A stretch of DNA of 64,000 nucleotides from Methylonatrum kenyense. GTDB lineage: Bacteria > Pseudomonadota > Gammaproteobacteria > Nitrococcales > Aquisalimonadaceae. The translations under genes were made by a program, and so were the position numbers. The stretch lies in assembly GCF_023195885.1 (NCBI RefSeq), contig NZ_JALPKO010000007.1:62001-126000 (forward strand). Reading direction: 5' to 3'. The notes beneath the pieces are model-generated. The model was given only the letters and a program-made list of their open reading frames with translations. It did not search any database and was not told the origin of the DNA. This document shows, piece after piece, positions 34,620-45,154 of this stretch (position 1 is the stretch's first letter; every line of letters begins with the position of its first letter).

Positions 34620-35942
34620 ATGCGTATTGCGGTGGTCGGCGGAGGAATCTCGGGACTTTCGGCAGCCTGGCTACTGAGCAGGCGTCACGAGGTCATGCTT
34701 TTCGAAGCGAATGATTACATCGGCGGTCATTCGAACACCGTTGATGTCCCGGGACCGGGTTCGACGCCGGTGGCCGTCGACACGGGTTTCATCGTCTTCA
34801 ACGAACGCAATTATCCGCACCTGACGGGGCTTTTGCAGACGCTCGGCGTCGTCACCCGATCCAGCGACATGTCGTTCGGCTTCAGTGACCGTCGCAGCGG
34901 CCTGGAGTGGGCGGGCGACAACCTCAACAGCCTGTTCGCCCAGCGCCGCAACCTGTTGAACCCGGGCTTTATCGCGATGACGCTGGATATCCTCCGGTTC
35001 AATCGTGCGGGCAAGCGGTTTCTGCGGATGCGGGGCGGCGACGCCATGTCACTCGGAGAGTTCCTGCGAGAAATCGGTGCGGGGTCGGCCCTGCGCGACC
35101 ACTACCTGCTGCCGATGGCGGCGGCGATCTGGTCCTGCCCTCCCGATACGATGCTGGACTTCCCGGCCCGCCGTTTCCTGCACTTCTTCGACAATCACGG
35201 CCTGATCGACTTACGCAACCGACCCCAGTGGCAAACAGTGCTCAACGGATCACGCGAGTACGTGCGGCGCATGCGCCCGGCAATCAGCGGCGGCAGCCAT
35301 TGCAATACCCCGGTACGGCGGGTTCGGCGCAAGGCTGGCGCGGTGGAACTGTTCGGCGACCAGGGATCCCTTGGCGAATACGACCAGGTGGTCCTCGCCA
35401 GCCACGCCGACCAGGCCCTGGCGATGATCGAAGAGCCCGGGTTCTGGGAGGCAAAGCTGCTGGGCAGCATCCGTTATCAGCGCAACGAGGCCTGGCTGCA
35501 CCGGGACCCGGGGCTCATGCCCAGCTCCGGGCGTGTCTGGTCTTCGTGGAACTACCTGGCCGGCAACGGGCAGTCCCAGGCCTGTGTCAGTTACTGGATG
35601 AACCGACTGCAGGAGCTGCAGACGAACCAGCAGTGGTTCGTCACGCTCAACCCGCCGGAACCCCCTGCGGAAGCCTTGGTCTTCCGTCGTATGGACTACG
35701 ATCACCCGGTCTTTGATATGACCGCAATGCGGGCCCAGGAGATGCTGCCGCAGATCCAGGGACAGGACCGGATCTGGTTTTGCGGTAGCTACCGGGGCTA
35801 TGGCTTCCACGAGGACGCGCTGCGTTCGGCGGTCGAGGTGGCAGCCGCGTTCGACATCCATCCGCCGTGGCAGTCCAACCCGAATCTTGCTGCCGCCAAG
35901 CCGCATCGGGAACCGGCTGACGTGCAGATGGAGACCTCCTGA
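34620..35942 (+). CDS. FAD/NAD(P)-binding amine-oxidase-like protein
   Basis: 440 residues. The N-terminal dinucleotide fold is RIAVVGGGISGLSAAWLLSR, followed by FEANDYIGGHSNTVDVPG and VDTGFIVFNERNYPHLTGLL; the C-terminal FAD-contact region is WFCGSYRGYGFHEDALRSAV. This protein is the usual first member of a DUF1365-cfa gene set found in many gamma- and alphaproteobacteria. It may introduce or modify double bonds or furans in cyclopropanated lipids, but that is unproved for this group. It starts the four-gene operon. Confidence 0.87.
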   Translation: MRIAVVGGGISGLSAAWLLSRRHEVMLFEANDYIGGHSNTVDVPGPGSTPVAVDTGFIVFNERNYPHLTGLLQTLGVVTRSSDMSFGFSDRRSGLEWAGDNLNSLFAQRRNLLNPGFIAMTLDILRFNRAGKRFLRMRGGDAMSLGEFLREIGAGSALRDHYLLPMAAAIWSCPPDTMLDFPARRFLHFFDNHGLIDLRNRPQWQTVLNGSREYVRRMRPAISGGSHCNTPVRRVRRKAGAVELFGDQGSLGEYDQVVLASHADQALAMIEEPGFWEAKLLGSIRYQRNEAWLHRDPGLMPSSGRVWSSWNYLAGNGQSQACVSYWMNRLQELQTNQQWFVTLNPPEPPAEALVFRRMDYDHPVFDMTAMRAQEMLPQIQGQDRIWFCGSYRGYGFHEDALRSAVEVAAAFDIHPPWQSNPNLAAAKPHREPADVQMETS

Positions 35943-35945
35943 GTC

Positions 35946-36704
35946 GTGACAGCGGCGTTATACATCGGCAGCGTCATGCACCGGCGCCTGGTGAAGCCAC
36001 GGCTGCATTTTCGCTACCGTCACTTCGCTCTGCTGCTGGACATTGATCAGCTCGACCGCGACCTGTCCGCGACCAGGCTGCTATCTCGGAACCGATTCAA
36101 CCTGTTCTCGTTCCATGACCGGGACCATGGCCCGCGCGACGGCTCACCCCTGCGCCCCTGGATCGACCGGATTCTGCGCGGAGCGGGAATTCATCTGCAG
36201 GGCGGCAGCGTCCGGCTTCTCTGCATGCCGCGCACGCTGGGATACGGTTTCAATCCGTTGAGCAGCTGGTATTGCCACCATGCAGACGGCAGCCTGCGGG
36301 CCGTGCTTTGCGAGGTGCGCAACACCTTCGGCGAACACCATGGCTACCTGCTGCACCAGCGAGGCGAACCGCTGGCAGCAACCGTTCGCTCCGCGGCGAA
36401 CAAGCAGTTTCACGTGTCGCCGTTTTTCCCTGTCCAGGGCCGCTACGAGTTCAGCATCCAGCCTCCGGCGGACCGCGTGCGCATCGGGATCCGCCTGATC
36501 AGTAACGAAACCGTCCAGCTACTTGCCGGCCAGCACGGCCGACATCGCCCGCTAAATGATCGCGAGTTGCTACGGCTGGCACTGCGCCAGCCGTTCAGCA
36601 GCCTGAAGGTAATCGCCAGCATTCACTGGCAGGCCCTGAAGCTCTGGCTGCGAGGCGCCCGCTATCACTCGAAACCACAACCTCCGCAACAGGAGATCAG
36701 CTGA
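35946..36704 (+). CDS. DUF1365 family protein
   Basis: 252 residues from GTG 35946, 3 bp after the upstream stop. DUF1365 signatures are SVMHRRLVKPRLHFRYRHF, NRFNLFSFHDRDHGPRDGS, RTLGYGFNPLSSWYCHHADG and EVRNTFGEHHGYLL, then KQFHVSPFFPVQGRYEF. The family occurs almost always between the FAD oxidoreductase and cfa; its biochemical function is unknown. The last codon overlaps the cfa start in GATG. Confidence 0.9.
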   Translation: MTAALYIGSVMHRRLVKPRLHFRYRHFALLLDIDQLDRDLSATRLLSRNRFNLFSFHDRDHGPRDGSPLRPWIDRILRGAGIHLQGGSVRLLCMPRTLGYGFNPLSSWYCHHADGSLRAVLCEVRNTFGEHHGYLLHQRGEPLAATVRSAANKQFHVSPFFPVQGRYEFSIQPPADRVRIGIRLISNETVQLLAGQHGRHRPLNDRELLRLALRQPFSSLKVIASIHWQALKLWLRGARYHSKPQPPQQEIS

Positions 36705-37942
36705 TGGATGCCGAGCGCACTGCCGAACGCGGTCAACTTGCGTTTAGGCCCTCTCGCAGCTGGCATGGGCGCCTGCTGAACCGCGCGCTGTCGCGCATCG
36801 AACACGGCGAGCTGGATGTCCGCATGGGCGACGGCAGCCGCTACCTGCACCAGGGCGCCAAGTCCGGCCCGAAGGCGCGAATCATGGTACATCGGCCCGG
36901 TCGGCTGGTCTGGCGCCTGGCGACCAGCGGCGGCCTGGGGCTGGATGACGCCTTCCTCGCCGGCGACTGGGAAACCGACGAGCTGTCGGATTTCCTGACC
37001 CTGATGGCTGCCAACGAGCACTGTTTCGGACGGCTCGGCGAGCCCCGGCTGCTGGCCCGCATTGTCACAGGGCTGGTCCATCGGCGCCGACGCAACACCC
37101 GGCGCGGCAGCCGACGCAACATCGCCGCCCACTATGACATCGGCAACGATTTCTACCAGGAATGGCTCGATCCCGGCATGACCTACTCCGCGGCACTGTT
37201 CGACCGGCAGGACGAGGACCTGGAGCAGGCGCAGCAACGCAAGTACGGTTCCATCCTGGAGCGTCTCGACCTGCAGGCCGGCCAGCACATCCTGGAAATC
37301 GGCTGCGGCTGGGGCGGTCTCGCGGAGGCCGCCGCCCGACGTGGGGCAAGGGTCACCGGCATCACGCTGTCACGGGAGCAACTGGACTTCGCCCGCCGCC
37401 GGATCGAACGGGCGGGCCTGTCGCATCTGGTCCGGCTCCGCTTGCAGGATTACCGGGATGTCGAGGGTCAGTTCGACCACGTGGTCTCGATAGAGATGTT
37501 CGAGGCGGTGGGCCGGGACTACTGGCAGACCTTCTTCGAGTGCCTGCGCAAGCGGTTGAAACCGGGTGGCCGCGCCGCCCTCCAGATCATCACCATGGAT
37601 GCAGAATTCTTCGAACGCTACCGCCTGAATCCCGACTTCATCCAGCGCTATATCTTCCCCGGCGGCATGCTGCCAACGGTTTCGGAGCTTCGTACCATCG
37701 TCCAGCGGCTGGGGCTGGATCTTGCGGAAACCCAGTTCCACGGCCGGCACTATGCGGCCACGCTGCACCGCTGGCACGAACGGTTCAACATGGCCTGGCA
37801 CCGGATACAGCTGCTTGGCTTCGACGAACGATTCCGCCGCATGTGGCGCTACTACCTGGCCTACTGCGAGGCCGGCTTCCGGACCGGTCGTATCGACCTG
37901 ATGCAGACCGCCCTGATCACGACACCCGGACACGAGGCTTGA
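36704..37942 (+). CDS. cfa: Cyclopropane-fatty-acyl-phospholipid synthase
   Basis: 412 residues, typical of the CmaS/Cfa family. The core holds IAAHYDIGNDFYQEWLDP, MTYSAALF, the SAM-binding HILEIGCGWGGLAEAAARRG, and VVSIEMFEAVGRDYWQTFF. The C-terminal YIFPGGMLPTVSEL and FHGRHYAATLHRWHERF are family hallmarks. It methylates unsaturated acyl chains of membrane phospholipids with SAM to give cyclopropane rings. The N-terminal LDDAFLAGDWETDELSDFL region is present, so it is full length. Confidence 0.94.
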   Translation: MDAERTAERGQLAFRPSRSWHGRLLNRALSRIEHGELDVRMGDGSRYLHQGAKSGPKARIMVHRPGRLVWRLATSGGLGLDDAFLAGDWETDELSDFLTLMAANEHCFGRLGEPRLLARIVTGLVHRRRRNTRRGSRRNIAAHYDIGNDFYQEWLDPGMTYSAALFDRQDEDLEQAQQRKYGSILERLDLQAGQHILEIGCGWGGLAEAAARRGARVTGITLSREQLDFARRRIERAGLSHLVRLRLQDYRDVEGQFDHVVSIEMFEAVGRDYWQTFFECLRKRLKPGGRAALQIITMDAEFFERYRLNPDFIQRYIFPGGMLPTVSELRTIVQRLGLDLAETQFHGRHYAATLHRWHERFNMAWHRIQLLGFDERFRRMWRYYLAYCEAGFRTGRIDLMQTALITTPGHEA

Positions 37943-39279
37943 CCGCCACCACCCCGGTAAAGCGCAGGACCGTTTTCTTCTACGGCCTGCCCGGGCTGCC
38001 TTTGGCGGTGCTCGGGATACCGTTGTATGTCTTCCTGCCGCCGTTCTATGCCGAGACCGTGGGCATCGCCGCGGTGGGTGTCATCCTGCTTGCGGCCCGC
38101 TTGTGGGACGTGGTTACCGATCCGCTGGTCGGTGCCATCGGTGATCGCCTGGACAACCGGCTGGGCCGACGCAAGACCCTGATCCTGATCGGCACACCAT
38201 TGTTGTTGCTGGCAGTCGACCAGCTCTTCCGGCCGCCGGACGGCGCTGGCATGCTGCACCTGCTGGGCTGGAGCTTTCTGGTCTACCTGGCGTGGACGCT
38301 TGTTGCCCTGCCCTACACGGCCTGGGGTGCGGAACTGTCTCCGGATTACGACCAGCGATCCAGCATCGCCGGCAGCCGCGAGGGATTCGTCATCGTCGGC
38401 ATGCTGCTGGCCATTGCCCTGCCAGCGATCATGGTGCCGGATGGCAGCCCCGGCGAATCCCTCGCCTGGCTTGCCGGCATGCTCTGGATCAGCGTTCCGC
38501 TGGCGCTGGGCGCGACCCTGCTGCTGGTTCCGGAACCGCGCAACCTGTTGCCACCGGTACCCTGGCGTGAGGGCCTCCTGTTACTGAAGGAAAACAGGCC
38601 GTTCTTCCGCCTGCTGGTGGCCTACATCCTGAACGGCATGGCCAACGCCCTGCCTGCCACGCTGTTCCTGCTGTTCGCCCAGCACGTGCTGGTTGCCGAC
38701 GACTGGGCCGGCGTCATGCTGATTACCTATTTCGCCGCCGGCCTGGCCGGGATTCCGTTGTGGTTGTGGCTTGCGCGCCGGATCGGCAAGCACCGCGCCT
38801 GGGCATGCTCCATGCTCTGGGCTGCGATGATTTTCGCCTGGGTGCCGCTGCTCGGCGCGGGTGACATCTGGCCGTTCCTGGGGATCTGCCTGATGTCCGG
38901 GCTGAGCCTCGGCATCGACATGGCGCTACCGGCGTCCATCCAGGCAGACCTGGTGGACCGTGACACGGCCCGGGGAGGCGGCCAGCGCACCGGGCTGTTC
39001 TTCGGCCTCTGGGGCATGGCCACCAAACTGGCCCTGGCATTGGCCGTTGGCCTCGCGTTTCCGCTACTGTCGCTGAGCGGGTTCGACGCCGGCGCCAGTG
39101 AACCCGACGGGCTGCTGGCCCTGGCGCTGCTGTACGGGTTGGCGCCAATTCCGTTCAAGCTGGCCGCCGTCTGGCTGATGTGGAGCTTTCCGGTGGATCG
39201 CGAAACCCAGCAGCACTGGCAGCAGCAGGTCCGCGAGCTGGAACAGGTCGACGAGACTGGGCCGGGTCTCATACGCTAG
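37939..39279 (+). CDS. MFS transporter of the GPH (MelB-like) family
   Basis: 446 residues from TTG 37939, whose last two bases begin the cfa TGA stop; no ATG or GTG exists nearby, and codons further upstream are antisense to function. Twelve hydrophobic segments are visible. The GPH hallmark is AARLWDVVTDPLVGAIGDRL, followed by DNRLGRRKTLILIG and LVALPYTAWGAELSPDYDQRS. It is fully coupled to cfa. In related clusters a MelB-type protein accompanies cfa; a lipid-linked substrate is possible but unknown. Confidence 0.85.
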   Translation: MTATTPVKRRTVFFYGLPGLPLAVLGIPLYVFLPPFYAETVGIAAVGVILLAARLWDVVTDPLVGAIGDRLDNRLGRRKTLILIGTPLLLLAVDQLFRPPDGAGMLHLLGWSFLVYLAWTLVALPYTAWGAELSPDYDQRSSIAGSREGFVIVGMLLAIALPAIMVPDGSPGESLAWLAGMLWISVPLALGATLLLVPEPRNLLPPVPWREGLLLLKENRPFFRLLVAYILNGMANALPATLFLLFAQHVLVADDWAGVMLITYFAAGLAGIPLWLWLARRIGKHRAWACSMLWAAMIFAWVPLLGAGDIWPFLGICLMSGLSLGIDMALPASIQADLVDRDTARGGGQRTGLFFGLWGMATKLALALAVGLAFPLLSLSGFDAGASEPDGLLALALLYGLAPIPFKLAAVWLMWSFPVDRETQQHWQQQVRELEQVDETGPGLIR

Positions 39280-39328
39280 ACTGCAGGGTTTGGAGAACCG
39301 GCGTTTTCTCGAAGGAGCGCCCATCGTC

Positions 39329-40687
39329 ATGACGAGGGTTTTTACCGTGTCCCGACACCTGATCGCACTGCCCGGACTGCTCGCCTGCGCGGCACTTCTC
39401 GGTGCTTGTGCATCGTCCGATCGTAATGCCGAGCAAGAGGCGGCGGAGCCGCAGGCCCGCTACCCCACCCAGGAAATGCAGCAGAACGCGCTCGGCGATC
39501 GCGAGGCCGAGGACGAGAGCGGCGGCTGGTTCTCCGGGCTCCGTGGCCTATTCAGCAGCGACCGCGGCGGTGAGCGACCCATGACCTACCAGGAGCGGGA
39601 ACGCCAGCGCCGGGGCGGCGGCGGACCTGCGCGCCAGGAGAATTACGGCAGCGGCCCGGCACCGGAACGGCGGCAACGGGATCAGCGCCAGGAGTGGGAT
39701 CCGGCGGCCATGGATAGCCGCGACCAGGAAATCCGTGAACTGGAAATGGAGCTGGCCATGCTGGAGGCCGGTGAGGATGACCGCGGCTTCCTGCAGGCCC
39801 TGCGCGGCCTCGTTGTACCCGGCGGTGACAACGGCGGCACTCGGGACTTCCAGCAGGTTCAGCGCGAGCGTTACCAGTCCACAACAACGAGCCGGGGTGG
39901 TGAGCGCCGCATGCAGCAATCGGAGCGCGAGGAACGGATTGCCGCGCTGCGCGAGGAACTGGAACAAAGGGAGCGCGCGGCCTGGGACGAACGGCTGCGG
40001 GAAACCGAGCGCAGTGATGCACGCGGGCCACGCACCCGCGTCGGTGTGATTCTCAGCGGAGAGGACCGGGACCGGTTGGAGACCGCCTTCAAAGCGGCGG
40101 CGCTGGATATGCCGATTCGCCTGATCAGTGATCGCCGGACGCGTGATGCCGTCGAGCGGGCCGGGTGCAGTATCGAGAACGCGAGTGCCTGTGCGGAAAC
40201 GCTGCGGCGCGATCTGGGCCTGCGCATGCTGATCGAAGTCCGTGTCACGGATGACCAGCGCGTTGCCGTGCGTAACCATGACCTGGAGATGCAGGGTGCG
40301 ATGAGTGAACGCCGGCTGGCGCCGGGTACGCCCAGCGGCCGCGTCTCGGCCCGATCCCTGGAGGAATTGGGGGAGAACGTGCTCCGCGACTCGCTGGAAC
40401 AGGCACGTCGCATGCCCTGGTTCGCACGGCCTGTGGATGCCGCCGCCGAGGAGCGCTGGATCATCAATGCAGGGCGCGCCTCCGGGCTGACCGCCGGACA
40501 ACAACTGCGGGTGCACCAGCCCGGCCGGCTAATTCGCGGACCCGAGGGTCAGCCGCGGAGCTGGTTGCGGGGACCCGCCATCGGTGTGGTCGAGGTCACC
40601 GACCTGGAAGACGAGGATCGCGCCAGGGTCCGGCTGCTGGATGGCCAGGGACCGGCGTCGGAGTCGGTGCTGATTCCGCAAGGATAG
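39329..40687 (+). CDS. Lipoprotein of unknown function with charged middle and FlgT-like tail
   Basis: 452 residues from ATG 39329; an alternative ATG at 39290 would add 13 residues. The lipobox is LLGACAS after a hydrophobic core (LIALPGLLACAALLGAC). Residues about 20-225 are low-complexity, very rich in Arg, Glu, Gln and Gly (YQERERQRRGGGGP; EREERIAALREELEQRE), and probably disordered or coiled coil. The last 220 residues are folded (RVGVILSGEDRDRLETAFKA; INAGRASGLTAGQQLRVHQPG) and recall the C-terminal repeat of FlgT or similar curli/flagellar accessory lipoproteins. No firm family. Confidence 0.74.
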   Translation: MTRVFTVSRHLIALPGLLACAALLGACASSDRNAEQEAAEPQARYPTQEMQQNALGDREAEDESGGWFSGLRGLFSSDRGGERPMTYQERERQRRGGGGPARQENYGSGPAPERRQRDQRQEWDPAAMDSRDQEIRELEMELAMLEAGEDDRGFLQALRGLVVPGGDNGGTRDFQQVQRERYQSTTTSRGGERRMQQSEREERIAALREELEQRERAAWDERLRETERSDARGPRTRVGVILSGEDRDRLETAFKAAALDMPIRLISDRRTRDAVERAGCSIENASACAETLRRDLGLRMLIEVRVTDDQRVAVRNHDLEMQGAMSERRLAPGTPSGRVSARSLEELGENVLRDSLEQARRMPWFARPVDAAAEERWIINAGRASGLTAGQQLRVHQPGRLIRGPEGQPRSWLRGPAIGVVEVTDLEDEDRARVRLLDGQGPASESVLIPQG

Positions 40688-40710
40688 GCGGCCTCCGGCA
40701 GACTCAGCAT

Positions 40711-40739
40711 AAAAAAACCCCGCTTATGCGGGGTTTTTT
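40711..40739. terminator. Bidirectional Rho-independent terminator
   Basis: An A-tract, then AACCCCGC, loop TTAT, GCGGGGTT and a T-tract give a symmetric stem usable on both strands. It sits between the convergent lipoprotein gene and pgk and should end both transcripts. Confidence 0.93.
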
Positions 40740-40763
40740 CTTGGCTGGCTTTCCGTCCTAGCC

Positions 40764-41942
40764 CTAGCCGGCGCGGTCGCTCAGCACCTTGACCGCGGGC
40801 AGGGTCTTGCCCTCGAGAAACTCGAGGAAGGCACCGCCGCCGGTGGAGATATAGGACACCTGATCGCCGATGCCGTACTTGGCAACGGCCGCCAGCGTGT
40901 CGCCACCACCTGCGATGGAAAACGCCGGACTTTCGGCAATGGCCTGGGCCAGCGCCTTGGTGCCCGCTCCGAACTGATCGATCTCGAACACGCCCACCGG
41001 GCCATTCCAGACAATGGTACCGGCTTCCTTCAGCCGTTCAGCGTAGATGCGCGCAGTTTCAGGGCCGATGTCCAGGATCAGGTCATCGTCGGCCACATCG
41101 GCCACCGCCTTGGTTTCAGCAGCGGCGTCCTCGGAAAACTCCTTGGCCGTAACCACATCCACCGGCACCGGAATCTCGCCACCCTTGGCCCGGGCCTGCT
41201 CCATCAGGCGCCTGGCCTCGTCCACCAGATCCGCCTCGTACAGGGATTTACCCACCGGATAGCCGGCGGCGGCGATGAAGGTGTTGGCAATACCGCCACC
41301 GACGATCAACTGATCGACCACACCGGCCAGGGATTCCAGCACGGTCAGCTTGGTCGAGACCTTCGATCCGCCCACGATTGCCGTCATTGGCCGCTTCGGT
41401 TCCTCTAGCGCCTTGCCCAGCGCATCCAGCTCGGCTGCCAGCAGCGGGCCGGCGCAGGCCACCGGCGCAAACCGGGCCACGCCGTGGGTCGAGGCCTGGG
41501 CACGGTGGGCGGTGCCGAAGGCGTCCATGACGTAAACGTCACAGAGCGCCGCCATCTTTTTCGACAGGGCCTCGTCGTCCTTTTTCTCGCCGGCGTTGAA
41601 GCGCACGTTCTCGCACATCACCACTTCGCCTTCGCCAACCTCGACGCCATCCAGCCAGTCGGCCACCACCCGGACAGGCTGGCCCAGCAGGCCTTCCAGG
41701 TGCTTGGCCACCGGTGCCAGCGAGGCCTCCGGGTCGAACTGACCCTCCTCGGGACGGCCGAGGTGACTCATCAGCATGACCCGGGCGCCGCCATCCAGTG
41801 CCGCCTGAATGGTTGGCAGCGAGGCACGAATACGGGTGTCGTCGCCGATCTGGCCGTTTTTCACCGGCACGTTCAGGTCTTCGCGGATCAGGACGCGCTT
41901 GCCCTTCAGATCCAGGTCGGTCATGCGCAAAATCGTTGCCAT
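40764..41942 (-). CDS. pgk: Phosphoglycerate kinase
   Basis: 392 residues from ATG 41942, preceded by AAGGAGA. Signatures are [70 protein letters not shown] and [13 protein letters not shown]. It makes ATP from 1,3-bisphosphoglycerate. Several acidic patches ([22 protein letters not shown]) hint at a salt-adapted cytoplasm, which is only suggestive. It follows epd by 32 bp. Confidence 0.97.
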   Translation of the reverse strand: MATILRMTDLDLKGKRVLIREDLNVPVKNGQIGDDTRIRASLPTIQAALDGGARVMLMSHLGRPEEGQFDPEASLAPVAKHLEGLLGQPVRVVADWLDGVEVGEGEVVMCENVRFNAGEKKDDEALSKKMAALCDVYVMDAFGTAHRAQASTHGVARFAPVACAGPLLAAELDALGKALEEPKRPMTAIVGGSKVSTKLTVLESLAGVVDQLIVGGGIANTFIAAAGYPVGKSLYEADLVDEARRLMEQARAKGGEIPVPVDVVTAKEFSEDAAAETKAVADVADDDLILDIGPETARIYAERLKEAGTIVWNGPVGVFEIDQFGAGTKALAQAIAESPAFSIAGGGDTLAAVAKYGIGDQVSYISTGGGAFLEFLEGKTLPAVKVLSDRAG

Positions 41943-41974
41943 GATCTGTCTCCTTACAGGTTTCTTGAAATCGG

Positions 41975-42988
41975 TCAGTGCTGAAATCGGGCCGCCCAGC
42001 GATCCGCCACCTCGAGCATGCGGCAGGCGAAGGCCCATTCGTTGTCGAACCAGGCCATTACGGTCAGCAGACGTCCGCCACTGACCCGGGTCTGGGTCAG
42101 GTCGACGATGCTGGACCGGGTGTCATGATTGAAGTCGCAGGACGCATGCGGCAGGTCGGTCCAACCCAGCACCCGATTGCATCCCGCCTTCAGAATCGCG
42201 TTGACTTCCGCCTCGTCGGTGTCGCGGGCCAGCAGCAGATTCAGCTCCATGACCGAGACATTCATCGTCGGCACCCGCAGATGCCGTGCGTGGATCCGTC
42301 CCTCCAGTTCTGGCAACAACCGCTCGACCCCGCGCGCCAGTTCGGTGGACACCGGAATCACCGAGTGCATCGCCGAGCGGGTGCGGCGCAGGTCGCTGCG
42401 ATGATAGCCGTCCAGCAGGGGCTGGTCGTTCATCGCCGAATGCAGCGTGGAAATACCGGCTGCCTCGACCCCCAGCGCCCGGTGCAGCAACTGCAGTAGC
42501 GGCACCACACAGTTGGTCGTGCAGGACGCGTTCGACACCAGCCTCGCCGCCGCGGGGATCGCCTCCTCGTTGACCCCCATCACCACGGTGATGTCCGTGT
42601 CCTCGCGGGTATTCATCGGCTGCGAAAGCAGCAAGCGGGGACACCCTGCGGCCTGGTAGCGCTCGGCGGTGGTCCGGTCACCGAAACTGCCGGAACATTC
42701 CAGCAACAGATCGATACGCAAGGCCGCCCAGTCCACATCCTCGGGCTCGGTGGCGTGAAACACGCGAATCCGGCGGCCATTCACCGACAATGCCGTGCCG
42801 TCCTCCTTCACCTGGCCGGGAAACCGGCCATGGGTGGAGTCGAACTGGCTCAGGTAGGCCATGCTGGCCAGATCCTGGGGCTCGTTGATCGCCACCACCT
42901 GGATCCGGTCCGCGTCGCCACGTTCATGCAGGGCGCGCAGCACACAGCGGCCGATACGCCCGTAGCCATTGATGGCGACGCGGAGCAT
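41975..42988 (-). CDS. epd: Erythrose-4-phosphate / glyceraldehyde-3-phosphate dehydrogenase (Epd type)
   Basis: 337 residues. The NAD fold is [18 protein letters not shown], the catalytic Cys is in SNASCTTNC, and [37 protein letters not shown] and [13 protein letters not shown] agree with Epd rather than canonical GapA. Epd oxidises erythrose 4-phosphate for pyridoxal phosphate synthesis. Some such enzymes also act on glyceraldehyde 3-phosphate, and the neighbours tkt and pgk fit either use. No pure GapA is in the window. Confidence 0.86.
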   Translation of the reverse strand: MLRVAINGYGRIGRCVLRALHERGDADRIQVVAINEPQDLASMAYLSQFDSTHGRFPGQVKEDGTALSVNGRRIRVFHATEPEDVDWAALRIDLLLECSGSFGDRTTAERYQAAGCPRLLLSQPMNTREDTDITVVMGVNEEAIPAAARLVSNASCTTNCVVPLLQLLHRALGVEAAGISTLHSAMNDQPLLDGYHRSDLRRTRSAMHSVIPVSTELARGVERLLPELEGRIHARHLRVPTMNVSVMELNLLLARDTDEAEVNAILKAGCNRVLGWTDLPHASCDFNHDTRSSIVDLTQTRVSGGRLLTVMAWFDNEWAFACRMLEVADRWAARFQH

Positions 42989-42998
42989 GCGCCGCGGA

Positions 42999-44999
42999 TC
43001 AGCCCTGCAGCAGGGCCTTCGCCCGCTTCACGACGTTTTCGGTGGTAAAGCCGAAGTGCTTGAACAGATCACCGGCCGGCGCCGACTCGCCGTAGCTGCT
43101 CATGCCCACCACATCGCCGTCCAGGCCGACATACTTGTGCCAGCCGTCGACGTGCGCGGCTTCGATGGCGAGCCGCTTGCCGACCGCCTTCGGCAGCACC
43201 GACTCGCGGTAGGCCGCATCCTGCTGCTCGAACACCTCGAGGCAGGGCATGGAGGCAACGCGCACCTTGACGCCGGCGTCAGTCAGCTCCTGCCAGGCAT
43301 TGACCGCCAGTTCCACTTCCGAACCGGTGGCGATCAGCAGCAACTCCGGCTCGCCGTCGCAATCCTTCAGCACGTAACCGCCCCGGACCACGTCGGCGAG
43401 CTGCGCCTCGTCCCGGGGCTGATGCGGCAGACCCTGACGGGTCAGAACCAGCGAGGTCGGGCCATCCTGGCGCTCGATACCGGCACGCCATGCGGCAACG
43501 GTCTCGACCACGTCGCAGGGCCGCCAGACGTGCATGTTCGGAATCATCCGCAGGCTCGGCACATGCTCCACCGGCTGGTGGGTCGGACCGTCTTCACCCA
43601 GACCGATGGAATCATGGGTATAGACCAGCACCACGCGCTGCTTCATCAGGGCAGCCATGCGCACGGCGTTGCGGGCGTAGTCGGAGAACACCAGGAAGGT
43701 GCCGCCATAGGGCAGCAGACCACGATGCAGGGCAACGCCGTTCATCACCGCGGTCATACCGAACTCGCGCACGCCATAGTGGATGTAGTTGCCGCCGGCC
43801 TCGCTGGTGCTGATGACCTTGCTGCCGGACCAGTTGGTGTTGTTGGAACCGGTCAGGTCCGCCGAGCCACCGAGGAATTCCGGCAGCACCGGACCGAAGC
43901 CTTCGATCACGGACTGCGAGGCCTTGCGGGTCGCGACTTTCTCCGCCTTGTCGTTGGCTTCACGCAGCAGCTTGTCGGCGGCAGCGGCGAAGTCCGCGGG
44001 CAGATCGCCGCGCATCCGGCGCTGGAATTCGGCGGCCAGCTCCGGGTGTGCCTTCTGGTAGGCGGCGAAGGTTTCGTTCCAGGCATCCTCGGCGGCCTTG
44101 CCGGCCTCGACCGCATTCCAGCCCTGGTAGATCTCGTCCGGCACCTCGAACGGTGGATGATGCCAGCCGATGGCCTCGCGGGTCGCCGCCACTTCGTCAT
44201 CGCCCAATGCCGCACCGTGCACGCCATGGGTACCCGCCTTGTTCGGCGAGCCCATGCCGATCACGGTCTTGCAGCAGATCATGCTCGGCTTGTCCGTGAC
44301 CGACCGGGCTTCTTCGATCGCCTTCCTGACCGCCTCGCTGTCATGGCCGTCGACATTCTCAACCACGTGCCAACCGTAGGCCCGGAAGCGCTCCGGCGTA
44401 TTGTCGGTAAACCAGCCCTCTACCTCACCGTCAATGGAGATGCCGTTGTCATCGTAGAACACCGTGAGCTTGCCCAGACCCAGCGTGCCGGCCAGCGAGC
44501 AGGCCTCGTGGGACACACCTTCCATCAGGCAGCCGTCGCCGATGAAGCACCAGGTGCGATGATCGACCACGGCATGATCCGGGCGGTTGAACTGGCTTGC
44601 CAGCACCTTTTCCGCCAGCGCCATGCCGACGGCATTGGCCAGCCCCTGACCCAGCGGGCCGGTGGTGGTCTCGATACCCGGGGCATAGCCGTGCTCCGGG
44701 TGACCTGCAGTCTTGGCATGCAGCTGACGGAAGTTCTTCAGTTCTTCCATCGGCAGGTCATAGCCGCTGAGATGCAGCAGGCTGTAGATCAGCATGGAAC
44801 CGTGGCCGTTGGAGAGGACGAAGCGATCACGATCGACCCAGTCCGGGTTGCGCGGGTTGTGGCGCAGATAATCGTTCCACAGCATTTCCGCGATTTCGGC
44901 CATCCCCATCGGCGCACCAGGGTGCCCCGAATTGGCCTTCTGCACCGCGTCCATACTCAATGCTCGGATGGCGTTCGCCAGGTCTTTACGCGACGTCAT
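42999..44999 (-). CDS. tkt: Transketolase
   Basis: 666 residues from ATG 44999, preceded by GAGGAG; E. coli TktA has 663. Conserved features are [39 protein letters not shown], the thiamine-diphosphate motif [20 protein letters not shown] (GDG...), [13 protein letters not shown] and [19 protein letters not shown]. It exchanges two-carbon units between sugar phosphates. First gene of tkt-epd-pgk; it is divergent from metK across 320 bp. Confidence 0.97.
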   Translation of the reverse strand: MTSRKDLANAIRALSMDAVQKANSGHPGAPMGMAEIAEMLWNDYLRHNPRNPDWVDRDRFVLSNGHGSMLIYSLLHLSGYDLPMEELKNFRQLHAKTAGHPEHGYAPGIETTTGPLGQGLANAVGMALAEKVLASQFNRPDHAVVDHRTWCFIGDGCLMEGVSHEACSLAGTLGLGKLTVFYDDNGISIDGEVEGWFTDNTPERFRAYGWHVVENVDGHDSEAVRKAIEEARSVTDKPSMICCKTVIGMGSPNKAGTHGVHGAALGDDEVAATREAIGWHHPPFEVPDEIYQGWNAVEAGKAAEDAWNETFAAYQKAHPELAAEFQRRMRGDLPADFAAAADKLLREANDKAEKVATRKASQSVIEGFGPVLPEFLGGSADLTGSNNTNWSGSKVISTSEAGGNYIHYGVREFGMTAVMNGVALHRGLLPYGGTFLVFSDYARNAVRMAALMKQRVVLVYTHDSIGLGEDGPTHQPVEHVPSLRMIPNMHVWRPCDVVETVAAWRAGIERQDGPTSLVLTRQGLPHQPRDEAQLADVVRGGYVLKDCDGEPELLLIATGSEVELAVNAWQELTDAGVKVRVASMPCLEVFEQQDAAYRESVLPKAVGKRLAIEAAHVDGWHKYVGLDGDVVGMSSYGESAPAGDLFKHFGFTTENVVKRAKALLQG

Positions 45000-45154
45000 G
45001 AGTCGACTACTCCTCTCTGGATTCAGAATTCTGGGCGCGCACCACAACTGTGTCCGCCGGGTTGCGGAGCTCTGGCGACCCCTTTGAAAACCTCGCACTG
45101 CGACGGACGACTGCCCCGATCGGTGCCGTGAAAAGTCGGCAATTTTCTCTAAGT

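Noticed and set aside
37162-37938. Long N-terminal extension of the GPH transporter frame
   Set aside because: It overlaps cfa in another frame, is Arg/Pro/Gly-rich and lacks membrane segments; the transporter proper begins at TTG 37939.
42969-45131. 720-codon plus-strand open frame opposite transketolase
   Set aside because: It is the high-GC shadow of the tkt gene on the minus strand; its translation is rich in His, Gln, Gly and Arg without any known motif, and tkt is full length.
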